Position numbers and translations under genes: made by a program
Notes under the pieces: model-generated
Databases searched by the model: none
The model's input: the letters and a program-made list of their open reading frames with translations, nothing else
What the model was told of the DNA's origin: nothing
Source: CAYRVX01 sp964642165
GTDB lineage: Bacteria; Planctomycetota; Phycisphaerae; SM23-33
Direction: 5' to 3'
Assembly (NCBI GenBank): GCA_964642165.1
Contig: CAZXOC010000094.1
Location: 1-23,344 of the forward strand
DNA: 23,344 nt
Shown here: piece after piece, positions 1 through 8,093 of the stretch
Layout: every line of letters begins with the position of its first letter
Numbering within the stretch: the stretch's first letter is position 1

Positions 1-352
1 CCGCGCGGCGGCCTCTCCGGCGCGCCACGCCGCGGGACCCGTCCGCCGACCCTCCCCCGCACCGCCGCCGCAGCGAAGGGCCGCACGATCCGCCCCACGG
101 CCAGTATCGCAAGCGTCGCTCAATGGGCATCTTACGACGTGTCGCCTCCTGGAGAAGCGGCATGGTTCGGCAGCGGGCAGCACTTCCGCGCTCGGGAGAC
201 GGCGGTGGCCCCTTCGGGGCTCTATACATAAGGCACGCATTTCCGGTGGCTTACGCCCCCGGCGAAGCCCTTTGCGCGGCCTCGGGGCGAAGAGAAGAGT
301 GTTACCCCGAGCGGGCCCGTTCTGAACCAGGCCCAAGATTCGGAGATAGGCC
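1..352. other. Gene-free leader region at the window edge
   Basis: I can support no gene here. A short plus-strand open frame (123-356) would overlap the next gene's start by ATGA, but it has no Shine-Dalgarno sequence, no recognisable motif and an arginine/proline/glycine-rich composition typical of noncoding GC-rich DNA. A small hairpin-forming run GCCCC-TTC-GGGGC lies at 208-220, followed by an AT-richer patch TCTATACATAA (221-231) that could serve as a -10 region. No convincing -35 hexamer stands at the right distance. This region probably carries the promoter of the XRE gene. Confidence 0.5.
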
Positions 353-799
353 ATGATTCGCAGTGAGAAGGAGTACCGGGAGGCGGTCGGCCGGATTCGC
401 CAGGAGAAGGAGCGACTGGCCAAGCAGGAGGCCGAGCTGAAGGCCATGGGCCTGGGGCCCGCCGAGATCAAGCGCGCGCTGGACCCGATGCGGTCGTTTC
501 ACGAGCAGCTCAAGGAGGAGGTCCAGAGCTACGAGCGGCTCAAGCGCGGCGAGTTCGATGAGGTGCTGAATCTGCGCGGCTTGGGGCAGCTACTGGTCTC
601 CCTGCGGGTCGCCCGGGGCCTGACGCAGCGGCAGTTGGCCGAGAGGCTGGGCGTCCACGAGACGCAGGTCTCCCGGGATGAGCGAAACAAGTACCACGGC
701 ATCACCCTGGAGCGGGCGGCGCGGGTACTGGACGCCTTGGAGGTCGAGGTGCACAGCCGGATCCAGTTGGCGGCAGCAAAGGGAGCCGGCGTGGCCTGA
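353..799 (+). CDS. XRE-family helix-turn-helix protein with N-terminal coiled coil
   Basis: This is a predicted cytoplasmic DNA-binding regulator of 148 residues. Residues about 1-68 are highly charged and heptad-like (many E, K, R, Q), suggesting a coiled-coil dimerisation arm. Residues about 78-130 form a Cro/C1-type helix-turn-helix: RGLTQRQLAERLGV is helix 2 and the turn, and HETQVSRDERN is the recognition helix. ITLERAARVLDAL follows, as is typical of XRE domains. The start is supported by GGAG seven bases upstream of the ATG. The layout resembles antitoxin-type XRE proteins that are often paired with a small toxin, but no toxin gene is visible on either side: upstream is empty and the downstream neighbour is convergent. 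The regulatory target is unknown. The HTH assignment is firm; any antitoxin role is speculation. Confidence 0.85.
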   Translation: MIRSEKEYREAVGRIRQEKERLAKQEAELKAMGLGPAEIKRALDPMRSFHEQLKEEVQSYERLKRGEFDEVLNLRGLGQLLVSLRVARGLTQRQLAERLGVHETQVSRDERNKYHGITLERAARVLDALEVEVHSRIQLAAAKGAGVA

Positions 800-974
800 G
801 ACACGCCGGGCAGTCGTAGGCTCACAGCAGGCGTGAAGGCCGCTTGGTGCCCGTGCCGGCCGCAAGACCGACGCCGGGTCCGGCTTGCGATGCCCCGTGG
901 GGAGAGCACCGGATGCGACCGGCTGTTTCGGTCCGGCCCGGCCGCCGTGTGGCGAGTGGGCATGGCGGGGCGCC
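800..974. other. Intergenic region between convergent genes
   Basis: This spacer of 175 bases lies between the stop codons of two convergent genes, so transcription should end here from both sides. Two modest inverted repeats are visible: CACGCC (802-807) with GGCGTG (830-835), and GACCG (917-921) with CGGTC (929-933) around a GCTGTTT loop. Neither has a U-rich tail on either strand, so a terminator is only suggested. No small gene is supported. Confidence 0.35.
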
Positions 975-3900
975 CTACTTGTCCGCCTTCGCCGTTCGGG
1001 CGACGATGTCTTTGGGCGTCTCGAGGCAGACGACGCGGAAGCCGACGTTGAAGACCCGCTGCCAGGAGGGATAGTCCAGGCGGAAGGCGCTGCGGGCTCG
1101 CTTGGGGCGGTCGTAGAACGACCCGCCGCGGACGACCTTGCGGCCGCCCGGTGCGGGTGCGTCGCGCCCATCCGCGGGGTTGTAGGGGTAGGGCTTGTAG
1201 GTGCTGAGCGTCCACTCGGCGACGTTGCCGTGCATGTCGTGCAGGCCCCAGGCGTTCGGGGCGTACTTGCCGACGCTGTCGGTGACGACGGCCCCGTCGT
1301 TGACGTTGGCCGCGCAGGGGATCCACTTCGGCGAGTCGCGCCGGGCGAGGGTGTTGAGGCGGCTGTCGGCGAGGTTGGCGAGCTTGCCGAAGTCGGCGTC
1401 GGCGGGGCCGTAGTTCATGGCCGTCGCGGTTCCGGCGCGGCAGGCGAACTCCCACTGGGCCTCGGTCGGCAGCGTGAATCGCAGCCCGCTCTTCGCGCTG
1501 AGCCACTCGCAGAAGGCAAGGGCCCGCTGCCAGGAGACGCGGATGACGGGCTGCTGCGGGCGGTTGGCGGCCTCGCCGCGGCGGTTCTGGTCCTTGTTGT
1601 ACCAACTGATGTAGCCGCTGTCGTAGGTGGGGTCGAACTGGGCGTACTGCTCGTTGGTGATCTCGAGCTTGCCCATCCAGAAGGGGCGGTCGATCTTGAC
1701 GCGGGTCGCCGGCCACTCGTCGGGCCAGCCGCCCAGGTCGCCCAGGACGAACTCGCCGGGCGGGACGAGGACCAGGTCGAGGCGGACGCCGCCGCCGAGA
1801 TCGATGCCGGCCTCGGGCTTGTCGACGCCGAGTTCCTGGCAGGCGGCCTGCTGGCGGCGCCTGGCCTCGGCGGCGTCGAAGGGCCAGCCGGGAACGTCGG
1901 GGGCCTTTGTCGGCCTCTTCGGCGGCGGGCCCGGCTTGACGGGCTGGACGGGCGCGGCGGGCGCCTTGGCGACGGCCTCGGGGTCGGCGTTGAGGCCGGC
2001 GTAGGCCCGGGCCATCGCCAGCCGCCGCTCGTGGATGTTGCCGGCGATGCCGCGGTGCTCGCCCCACGTGCCCTTGTCGGGCACGTTGACGTCGATCCAG
2101 GTGATCAGCCGGTCCCACGCCTCCGCGTCGAGCTTCACGCGCCCGTGGCCCTTGCGGAGCATCTGGATGAGCTCGCTGGTATCGGCGTGGTACTCCAGCG
2201 GGGACAGGAGGTGGTAGTCGCTCTCCGGCCCGGGGCGGCGGACGTACGGGTGCAGCGCGACGTAGGACGGCGTGAAGTTGCGGAACTTCGCCGTGCCGTC
2301 CACGCGGAAGTCGGGCCGGCCCGGCTTCGCGCCGTTGTGGCACGAGACACAGTACTTGTCCAGCACGGGCTGGACCTCGCGCCGGAAGCTGAAGCCGCGC
2401 GTGGGCCCGTGCCACGGCGCGATCTCCTCCGGCTTGCGCGCGGTGGCCGAGTGGTACTTGTGCATCGCCGTATCGGACTGCCTCTCGTGGCAGCCGACGC
2501 AGGAGAGGAACTCGCCGGGCATGGCCGTCAGCCAGCTCCGCATGACCTGGAGGGCCTTGCCGTCCTTGTCCACGGGCTGGAGGGCGATGGGCGTGTTGGC
2601 GGGGACGCGGAACATGGCCGAGCCGTCCTCGTCGACGGGGACGGTGCCGAGGACGCGGTGGACGTCCCAGGGCCCGTCGATGCCGATGTGGATGTGCCCG
2701 CCCATGCGGTAGTAGGCGTAGTGGAAGGCGAAGAGGCGCAGCTTCTTGACGGTCCCGCGGGGCACGCCCTTGAGTCCCGGGCCCTCGTAGATGTTGGCGA
2801 CGTAGAGGATCGCGTCCTTGCGCTTGAGGTCGACCTTGTCGGGGATCGCCGGCGGGCGGGGGGTCCTCTGCAGCGGGACGGGCTCGAAGATCGCGTAGCC
2901 CGGCTCGGCGTGGAGCTTCAGCATGTTGTCGAACACATCCACCAGGTAGAGGTCCCAGGTGTCGCGGTTGGTCTTCTGGCAGGAGACCACGAAGTACTTG
3001 TCGCTCAGGGGGAACGGGTGGAGGAACTTCGGCCAGGAGCCGTTGACCAGCCCGTCGGCGATGACCGGCTCGACCTCCTTGCCGTAGCCGGGGATGCGCT
3101 GGACGACGCCGCTGGCCTCGTGGCGCCCCTTGGCGGGGTCGAAGAGGATCAGCTCGCCCATGCGGGGCACGCCGTGGTGGCCGCTGATGACGGCGATGAC
3201 CTTCGTGGGGTGCCCCGGGCAGGGGCGGGCGTAGAACGTGGAGTTGGGCCAGTACGAGTTGCTGCCGTACAGCTCGAACTGCTGCGTGCCGTCGGGGTTC
3301 ATGCTGAACAGCAGCCGGCTGAAGTAGTGCGGCGTGTCGCTGTACTCCCACCGGGAGTACATCACGCGCCCGTCGTGCATCATCGTCGGGCACCAGTTGT
3401 GGTCCTGCTCGAAGGTGAGCTGGCGGACGCTGTTGGGGTCGCGCCGGGCGTTCATCTGGTACAGGTTGGCGACCTGGTTGCCCCCGCCGACGCAGGGGAC
3501 GCCCTGGAAGCACCGCGTCGAGGCGAAGATGATCCGCCCGTCCGGCAGGTAGACCGGGTCGTAGTTGTCCACGTCGGGGTGCTTGTCCGACGTGATCTGG
3601 CGCAGGTTCCTGCCGTCCGCGTCGATCTCGAAGATCTGCCACCGCCCGTTCTCGCCGATCGAGCTGAACATCATCTTGTCGGCGTCGTAGTGCAGCTCCA
3701 CGTCGCCGACGAAGACGTCGCGCTCCGGGCGGTACAGCGTCGTCAGGCGCGCCGCCCCGGCCGCCAGGTCCTTCATCTTCAGCACGGCGATGTCGTTGTC
3801 GTACCCCGTCTTCGACAGGGCGCAGTTGCCCTGCCAGTTCTGGGGCAGGCCCAGCTTCCGGCTGCGCGTGCTCCGCCGGACCACCAGCAGCTTGTCGAAA

Positions 3901-5087
3901 TCCAGCAGCGGGTTGGCCAGCAGGGCCTCTCGCCGAAGCTGGAGGAACTGCTGGACGACGTCGAGCTGCTGCTCGCCACCGCCCGGGCCCTCGGCGGCGG
4001 TCAGGACGGCCTTCTCCATCGCGTCCAGGCGCCGGACGAACTCCGCGCCGCGCGGGTACTTCTCGCCGAAGGTCGCGCGCAGGTCCTCGACGGCCAGCCG
4101 GACGGCGCGGAAGTTCAGGTCCTTGAGCTGCGCGAGCGTCTCCTGGACGAGCTTGGCCTCGTAGTAGAGCCCGCGGACCTTCCCCAGGTCATCGGCGCCG
4201 CGGGCGCCCTTGGCGAGAGCCGCGAGCTTCGTGCCCGCCTTCGTGCCCGCCGACGGGCCGATGTACCGCCTGGCCAGGGCCCCCGGCTCGCCGGCCGGCC
4301 AGTCGCCCCGCCAGATGCCGTCGGCCTCCTCCCAGGCCATCTGGCGGCGGGCGTCGCGGCTCGTGAAGTCGCGCCGGACCAGGTCCCACAACGCCTCGCG
4401 CCGGATGGCGCCCGGGTCCTGCTTCCGCCGCCCGCGGTCCTTGCCGGTCAGGGAGAAGTAGTACCCGCAGCCACCGCCGCGGTTCCAGATCTTGATCAGC
4501 AGGTGGTTGTCGCCCTTGCGGAAGCTCAGGCGGGCCTTGTCCTGGTTCGCGCTGACCCCGCGGGCGACCTTGTTCGAGATGACCTTCTTCCCGTTGAGCC
4601 ATACGGCCAGCCCGTCGTCGCTGCCGAAGTAGGCCATCTGCCGCATCGACCGCGACGCGACGATCGTGCGGTGGAAGTAGATCGCCCCGTTGTCGGGGCA
4701 GCTCAGCGGGTGGACGACGCTGTCGGCATCGCGGACCGCCTGCCAGCGGAGCTTGCCGCAGGGCTTCGTCACGTCGATGCCCTTCTCCGCGCCCAGGTCC
4801 ATGGCCTGCTCCGGCGGGAAGGCGTGATCGAAGGCGTCCTTGCCGCGCTGAAGGAACGGGCCGATGCGGTAGAACGGCCCGGGCTGGAGCCGCTTCGGAA
4901 CCGTGGGCTGGACGGGGCCGGGCGCGGCGGCCTGGTCGGCCTCCCAGCGGACCAGCGCTTCCCGCGAGGCCCGCAGCGTCTCCTGCCACGTGCCCTTGCG
5001 GGCGTAGTACGACGGGTCGGCGGCTTGGGCGACCGCCCAACCGGCCAGGAGAGATGCTACCGCTGCGGTTCGTGTACAGATCGACAT
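975..5087 (-). CDS. Secreted dihaem beta-propeller protein (HZS-alpha-like) with C-terminal SUMF1-like domain
   Basis: A 1370-residue exported protein. The chosen ATG has GGAGG nine bases upstream and begins a Sec signal peptide (residues 1-22, cleavage after AQA); an in-frame extension to 5222 has neither. Order of parts: a beta-sandwich-like N-terminal region (GSDDGLAVWLNGKK); a TolB/WD40-like propeller (about 430-730) with repeats such as QIFEIDADGRNLRQIT and YLPDGRIIFAST; a segment resembling the middle domain of hydrazine synthase alpha; two c-type haem motifs, CVGCH (863-867) and CVSCH (913-917); a proline-rich linker (about 1030-1085); and an SUMF1/formylglycine-generating-enzyme fold (about 1097-1360) with LPTEAQWEFACRAG, MHGNVAEW and RGGSF (1320-1324). 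The two active-site cysteines that follow GGS in true FGEs are absent (RGGSFYDRPKRARSAFR), so sulfatase maturation is unlikely. The HZS-alpha resemblance is a fold and family relation and does not imply anammox. The substrate is unknown; an extracytoplasmic redox or binding role is inferred. Confidence 0.88.
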   Translation of the reverse strand: MSICTRTAAVASLLAGWAVAQAADPSYYARKGTWQETLRASREALVRWEADQAAAPGPVQPTVPKRLQPGPFYRIGPFLQRGKDAFDHAFPPEQAMDLGAEKGIDVTKPCGKLRWQAVRDADSVVHPLSCPDNGAIYFHRTIVASRSMRQMAYFGSDDGLAVWLNGKKVISNKVARGVSANQDKARLSFRKGDNHLLIKIWNRGGGCGYYFSLTGKDRGRRKQDPGAIRREALWDLVRRDFTSRDARRQMAWEEADGIWRGDWPAGEPGALARRYIGPSAGTKAGTKLAALAKGARGADDLGKVRGLYYEAKLVQETLAQLKDLNFRAVRLAVEDLRATFGEKYPRGAEFVRRLDAMEKAVLTAAEGPGGGEQQLDVVQQFLQLRREALLANPLLDFDKLLVVRRSTRSRKLGLPQNWQGNCALSKTGYDNDIAVLKMKDLAAGAARLTTLYRPERDVFVGDVELHYDADKMMFSSIGENGRWQIFEIDADGRNLRQITSDKHPDVDNYDPVYLPDGRIIFASTRCFQGVPCVGGGNQVANLYQMNARRDPNSVRQLTFEQDHNWCPTMMHDGRVMYSRWEYSDTPHYFSRLLFSMNPDGTQQFELYGSNSYWPNSTFYARPCPGHPTKVIAVISGHHGVPRMGELILFDPAKGRHEASGVVQRIPGYGKEVEPVIADGLVNGSWPKFLHPFPLSDKYFVVSCQKTNRDTWDLYLVDVFDNMLKLHAEPGYAIFEPVPLQRTPRPPAIPDKVDLKRKDAILYVANIYEGPGLKGVPRGTVKKLRLFAFHYAYYRMGGHIHIGIDGPWDVHRVLGTVPVDEDGSAMFRVPANTPIALQPVDKDGKALQVMRSWLTAMPGEFLSCVGCHERQSDTAMHKYHSATARKPEEIAPWHGPTRGFSFRREVQPVLDKYCVSCHNGAKPGRPDFRVDGTAKFRNFTPSYVALHPYVRRPGPESDYHLLSPLEYHADTSELIQMLRKGHGRVKLDAEAWDRLITWIDVNVPDKGTWGEHRGIAGNIHERRLAMARAYAGLNADPEAVAKAPAAPVQPVKPGPPPKRPTKAPDVPGWPFDAAEARRRQQAACQELGVDKPEAGIDLGGGVRLDLVLVPPGEFVLGDLGGWPDEWPATRVKIDRPFWMGKLEITNEQYAQFDPTYDSGYISWYNKDQNRRGEAANRPQQPVIRVSWQRALAFCEWLSAKSGLRFTLPTEAQWEFACRAGTATAMNYGPADADFGKLANLADSRLNTLARRDSPKWIPCAANVNDGAVVTDSVGKYAPNAWGLHDMHGNVAEWTLSTYKPYPYNPADGRDAPAPGGRKVVRGGSFYDRPKRARSAFRLDYPSWQRVFNVGFRVVCLETPKDIVARTAKADK

Positions 5088-5147
5088 GGCACTTCGCCTC
5101 CGGGGTCGACGGATGGTTCTCGAGTCACATACGTTCAACGGCGCCAC

Positions 5148-5176
5148 TTGCGCTCCGTTTCCACATAAGATACCAT
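5148..5176 (+). promoter_or_regulatory. Candidate promoter for the alcohol dehydrogenase / beta-helix pair
   Basis: TTGCGC (5148-5153) and TACCAT (5171-5176) are spaced by exactly 17 bases. The -35 is weak beyond TTG; the -10 matches four of six positions. The predicted start, near 5183, would place the inverted repeat at 5183-5209 at the very 5' end of the transcript. The same TTGCGN-N17-TANNNT arrangement is found upstream of the transketolase and sulfatase genes. Confidence 0.28.
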
Positions 5177-5194
5177 CGGTTCGGGCCTGGACAA
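5167..5194 (-). promoter_or_regulatory. Candidate sigma-70 promoter for the dihaem/SUMF1-like gene
   Basis: Read on the minus strand, TTGTCC (5194-5189) and TATCTT (5172-5167) are separated by 16 bases. Each hexamer matches four of six consensus positions. Transcription would start about 75 bases upstream of the ATG at 5087. Its -10 box overlaps the candidate -10 of the divergent alcohol dehydrogenase gene, so the two promoters might compete. This rests on pattern matching only. Confidence 0.35.
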
Positions 5195-5209
5195 AGCGCC
5201 AGCAGGCCC
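5183..5209. repeat. Inverted repeat in the divergent intergenic region
   Basis: The perfect 7-bp arms GGGCCTG (5183-5189) and CAGGCCC (5203-5209) are separated by 13 bases. The left arm overlaps the candidate minus-strand -35 element, and the whole repeat would lie at the start of the plus-strand leader. It could be an operator or a leader hairpin. In DNA this GC-rich, a 7-bp dyad can also arise by chance. Confidence 0.35.
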
Positions 5210-5257
5210 CCGCCGGAGGCACGCCGCCCGGCGGCGCATCCGACGAGGGAGACGCTC

Positions 5258-6556
5258 ATGACCGACAACCCGGACAGCGAGGCCCAGGCGGCAAGGCTCC
5301 TCCGCCGGCTCAAGGGCGATTCGTACGTCTTCGGCCTGGGGTGCTTCGACCGCCTCGGCGAGCTGGTGGCCCCGCTGGGGCGCCGCGCGCTGGTCGTCAT
5401 CAGCGGGCTCGGCAGGCCGTGGGGCCCGGCGATCCACGAGGCCGCCCGGGCGTCCCTGGCGGCGGCGGGGGTGGAGATCCTCGGCGACCTCGTCCGCGGC
5501 GCCCGCCCGAACGCGCCGCGGGAGGACGTGTTCCGTCTCGCCGACGCCATTCGCGGCCGCGAGCCGGACGTCGTCGTCGCCGTCGGCGGCGGCAGCGGGA
5601 TCGACGCCGCCAAGGCGGCCGCCGCCTGCGCGGTCCTGGGCGACGGCGCGGGCGATCTCGACGCCTGCTTCGGCGTCGGGCAGGTCAGCCGCCTGCTCGC
5701 CGCCGCGGGACGCGACCTCCCGCCCGTCGTCGCCGCCCAGCTCGCCAGCGGCTCCGCCGCCCACCTGACGAGGTACGCCAACGTCACCGACCTCGCGACG
5801 CACCAGAAGATGCTCATCGTCGACGACGCCGTCGTCCCGCCGCGGGCGATCTTCGACTATCGCCACACCGTCACCATGGGGCGCGACTTCACCATGGACG
5901 GCGCGCTCGACGGCGTCGCCCACTGCCTCGAGGTGCTCATGGGCATCCCGCCCGAGCGGCTGGAGGAGGCCCGCGACGTCTGCCTGCGCGGCATCGACCT
6001 GATCGTCCGCCACGTCCGGGCCGCCGTGCGCAACCCCGGCGACCTCGCCGCCCGCGAGGCGCTCGCCCTCGGAACCGACCTCGGCGGCTGCGCCATCATG
6101 ATCGGCGGCACCAACGGCGCGCACCTGAACAGCTTCTCGCTGGTGGACGTGCTGCCCCACGGCCGCGCGTGCGCCGTGATGAACCCCTACTACGCCGTCT
6201 TCTTCGCCCCCGCCATCGAGGACCGCCTCCGCGACGTCGGCGAGGTCTACGCCCGTGCCGGCTACGGCTCGGCGGACCTGGCGTCCCTGCACGGGCGCGA
6301 CCTGGGGCTCGCCGTCGCCGAGGCGATGGTCGCCCTGTCGCGCGACATCGGCTTCCCGGCGACGCTGGCGGAGGTGCCCGGCTTCACCCGTGCCCACGTC
6401 GAGCGGTGCCTCGCCGCCGCCAAGGACCCCAAGCTCGAGATGAAGCTCCGCAACATGCCCGTGCCGCTCTCGGCCGCCACCGTCGACGACTACATGGGGC
6501 CCGTCCTCGACGCCGCCGCCAGCGGCGACTTTGGCCTCATCCGCAGCATGTCCTGA
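5258..6556 (+). CDS. Iron-containing alcohol dehydrogenase (group III, Fe-ADH family)
   Basis: A 432-residue cytoplasmic NAD(P)-dependent oxidoreductase of the family that includes lactaldehyde reductase and butanol dehydrogenase; it interconverts an alcohol and an aldehyde or ketone. The Rossmann-like half carries the GGGS nucleotide-binding motif (residues 110-113, in AVGGGSGIDAAKA). The C-terminal helical half carries the metal ligands, which align as D218 and H222 (DGVAH), H289 (NGAHLNSF) and H301 (LPHGRA). All four are present, so the enzyme should be active; the last two are 12 apart, slightly closer than the 14 in E. coli FucO. The ATG has AGGGAG six bases upstream; the in-frame extension to 5054 runs through the divergent promoter region and is not believed. 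The beta-helix gene follows after 42 bases, suggesting co-transcription. The specific substrate cannot be told from sequence. Confidence 0.9.
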   Translation: MTDNPDSEAQAARLLRRLKGDSYVFGLGCFDRLGELVAPLGRRALVVISGLGRPWGPAIHEAARASLAAAGVEILGDLVRGARPNAPREDVFRLADAIRGREPDVVVAVGGGSGIDAAKAAAACAVLGDGAGDLDACFGVGQVSRLLAAAGRDLPPVVAAQLASGSAAHLTRYANVTDLATHQKMLIVDDAVVPPRAIFDYRHTVTMGRDFTMDGALDGVAHCLEVLMGIPPERLEEARDVCLRGIDLIVRHVRAAVRNPGDLAAREALALGTDLGGCAIMIGGTNGAHLNSFSLVDVLPHGRACAVMNPYYAVFFAPAIEDRLRDVGEVYARAGYGSADLASLHGRDLGLAVAEAMVALSRDIGFPATLAEVPGFTRAHVERCLAAAKDPKLEMKLRNMPVPLSAATVDDYMGPVLDAAASGDFGLIRSMS

Positions 6557-6598
6557 CCCGCCCGGGGCGGCGCCAGGAAGGAAGGAGATCGATCTGCC

Positions 6599-8068
6599 AT
6601 GAAGACCAAGCTCACCTCGCTCACAGCAGTCCTGTTGTTCGGCGCGACGGCGGGCGTCGCGCTGGTTGCCGGCCGGGGCACGACCCCGTCGCCGAAGCGC
6701 GCCGCGAATCGGGGCGCCGCGGCGCGGCGCGTGACCGTGTGCGACTTCGGCGCCGTCGGCGACGGCAAAGCGGACGACACGGCCGCGATCCAGGCGGCGG
6801 TCGACGCGCGGGTCGGCGAGGTTCGCCTGCCGCGCGGCACGTACCGCGTCACGCGCCCGATCGTGATCGACCTGGACCGGGTCGGCTGGACGAGCCTCTC
6901 CGGCGGCGGGGTGGCGCGGATCGTGATGGCCGCCGCGGGCCCGGCGGTGACGTTCCTCGGCACGCACGGGGGCACGGCCTCGCCGAGGACGGTCCAGCCC
7001 AACGTCTACGCCCGCCAGCGCATGCCGGCCGTGGATGGCGTGGAGTTCGTCGGCGCCCACGAGCAGGCCTGCGCGATCCGGGCGGTCGGCACGATGAAGC
7101 TCGTCGTGACGCGCGTGGTCGTCCGGGAGTGCCTGCACGCGATCCACCTGGTGAAGCGCAACCGCAACGTGATCGTCTCGGCCTGCCACCTGTACCACAA
7201 CCGCGGCGTGGGCGTGTACCTGGACGACGTGAACCTGCACCAGATCAACGTGGCCGCCTCGCACATCAGCTACAACGCCGGCGGGGGGATCGTCGTGCGC
7301 GCGGGCAACGTGCGGAACCTCCAGGTCAGCGGGTGCGACATCGAAGGGAACATGGGTCCGCCGGGCGCGGCGGCGACGGCGAACGTCCTGATCGACTCGG
7401 CCGGCGGCGAGGCGGGCACGGCGGAGGTGGCGATCACCGGCTGCACGATCCAGCACACCGCGGCAGCGACGGACTCGGCGAACATCCGCTTCCTCGGCGC
7501 CGACGCCAAGGACCGCCGGTGGGGCCACCTCACCATCGCCGACAACGTCCTGAGCGACGTGCAGATCAACATCGACGTCGCCAAGGCCCGCGGCGTGAGC
7601 ATCACGGGCAACACGATGTGGAAGGGCGTCCAGGCCAACCTGCGCGTCCGCGACAGCTCGAACGTCGTCGTCGGGCCGAACGTCTCCGACCGCAACCCGC
7701 AGTACTGGGGGCAGGACAAGGCGGGCGAGGGGATCGTCTTCGAGAGCTGCCGCGACTGCACGATCACCGGCCTGCACGTCCGCGGCGTCCGCCGCGCCCC
7801 GGCCGGGCTGATCCTCCGCAACTGCCGCCGCATGAACGTCGGCCACTGCACCGTGCTCGACTGCGAGAACGCCGGCGTGCTGCTGAAGGACGTCCGCGAC
7901 TCCCTCGTCGGCGGCTGCCTGATCCGCAACGACCGCGCCGACGCCAAGGGGTGGGTCTCGCTGCGGGCCGTCGGCGGGGTCGGAAACGTCCTCACCGCCA
8001 ACGCCCTCGGCTCTCCGCCCGAGATCGACGCGGCCTTCCTGAAGGCCCCGGCTCGCGACCGGCCCTGA
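6599..8068 (+). CDS. Secreted right-handed parallel beta-helix protein (pectate lyase 3 type)
   Basis: A 489-residue exported protein. A signal peptide with KTK followed by a hydrophobic stretch covers about residues 1-25. VCDFGAVGDGKADDTAAIQAAVDA (about 47-70) is the hallmark start of pectate-lyase-3 / glycosyl hydrolase 28-like beta-helices. From about residue 100 to 470 there are repeated short strands with N/V/I ladders and Cys, such as NVIVSACHLYHNRGVGVYLDD, RNLQVSGCDIEGN and VSITGNTMW, consistent with about 14 or more coils. Proteins of this fold are polysaccharide lyases, hydrolases or epimerases, or non-catalytic binders; I cannot identify catalytic residues with certainty. AAGGAGA lies about 11 bases upstream of the ATG. 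It sits 42 bases after the alcohol dehydrogenase gene and converges on the GYF-protein gene. Confidence 0.85.
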   Translation: MKTKLTSLTAVLLFGATAGVALVAGRGTTPSPKRAANRGAAARRVTVCDFGAVGDGKADDTAAIQAAVDARVGEVRLPRGTYRVTRPIVIDLDRVGWTSLSGGGVARIVMAAAGPAVTFLGTHGGTASPRTVQPNVYARQRMPAVDGVEFVGAHEQACAIRAVGTMKLVVTRVVVRECLHAIHLVKRNRNVIVSACHLYHNRGVGVYLDDVNLHQINVAASHISYNAGGGIVVRAGNVRNLQVSGCDIEGNMGPPGAAATANVLIDSAGGEAGTAEVAITGCTIQHTAAATDSANIRFLGADAKDRRWGHLTIADNVLSDVQINIDVAKARGVSITGNTMWKGVQANLRVRDSSNVVVGPNVSDRNPQYWGQDKAGEGIVFESCRDCTITGLHVRGVRRAPAGLILRNCRRMNVGHCTVLDCENAGVLLKDVRDSLVGGCLIRNDRADAKGWVSLRAVGGVGNVLTANALGSPPEIDAAFLKAPARDRP

Positions 8069-8093
8069 GCGCCGCGGCGGGCGGGACGCTCAG
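8065..8093. terminator. Inverted repeat embedding both stop codons of convergent genes (putative bidirectional terminator)
   Basis: CTGAGCG (8065-8071) and CGCTCAG (8087-8093) are perfect 7-bp arms around a 15-base GC-rich loop. The TGA stop of the beta-helix gene (8066-8068) lies inside the left arm, and the reverse-complement TGA of the GYF gene (8090-8092) lies inside the right arm. The spacer is only 21 bases, so this is the natural place for transcription from both sides to end. No U-rich tail exists on either side, so termination may depend on Rho or may not occur here. Confidence 0.4.

Noticed and set aside
208..231. GCCCC-TTC-GGGGC hairpin and TATACAT as terminator or promoter
   Set aside because: No U-tract after the stem and no -35 at proper spacing; too weak to list separately.
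123..356. A 77-codon frame overlapping the XRE start by ATGA, possible toxin partner
   Set aside because: No Shine-Dalgarno, no resemblance to RelE/HigB-type toxins, and a noncoding-like composition.
975..1800. SUMF1-like domain as the maturase of the nearby sulfatase
   Set aside because: Both catalytic cysteines of FGE are missing, and the protein is exported while the sulfatase is matured before Tat export.
2200..3900. Evidence for anammox (hydrazine synthesis)
   Set aside because: Only one alpha-like, fused protein is present with no beta or gamma subunit or hydrazine dehydrogenase; relatives of this family occur in non-anammox planctomycetes.
885..5168. A 1427-codon plus-strand open frame opposite the dihaem protein gene
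   Set aside because: The minus strand has a signal peptide, CxxCH motifs and the SUMF1 signature; the plus frame has only repetitive V/G/A/D/L sequence.
5135..7846. A 903-codon minus-strand open frame opposite the alcohol dehydrogenase and beta-helix genes
   Set aside because: No motif or ribosome binding site; the opposite strand encodes two recognisable families.
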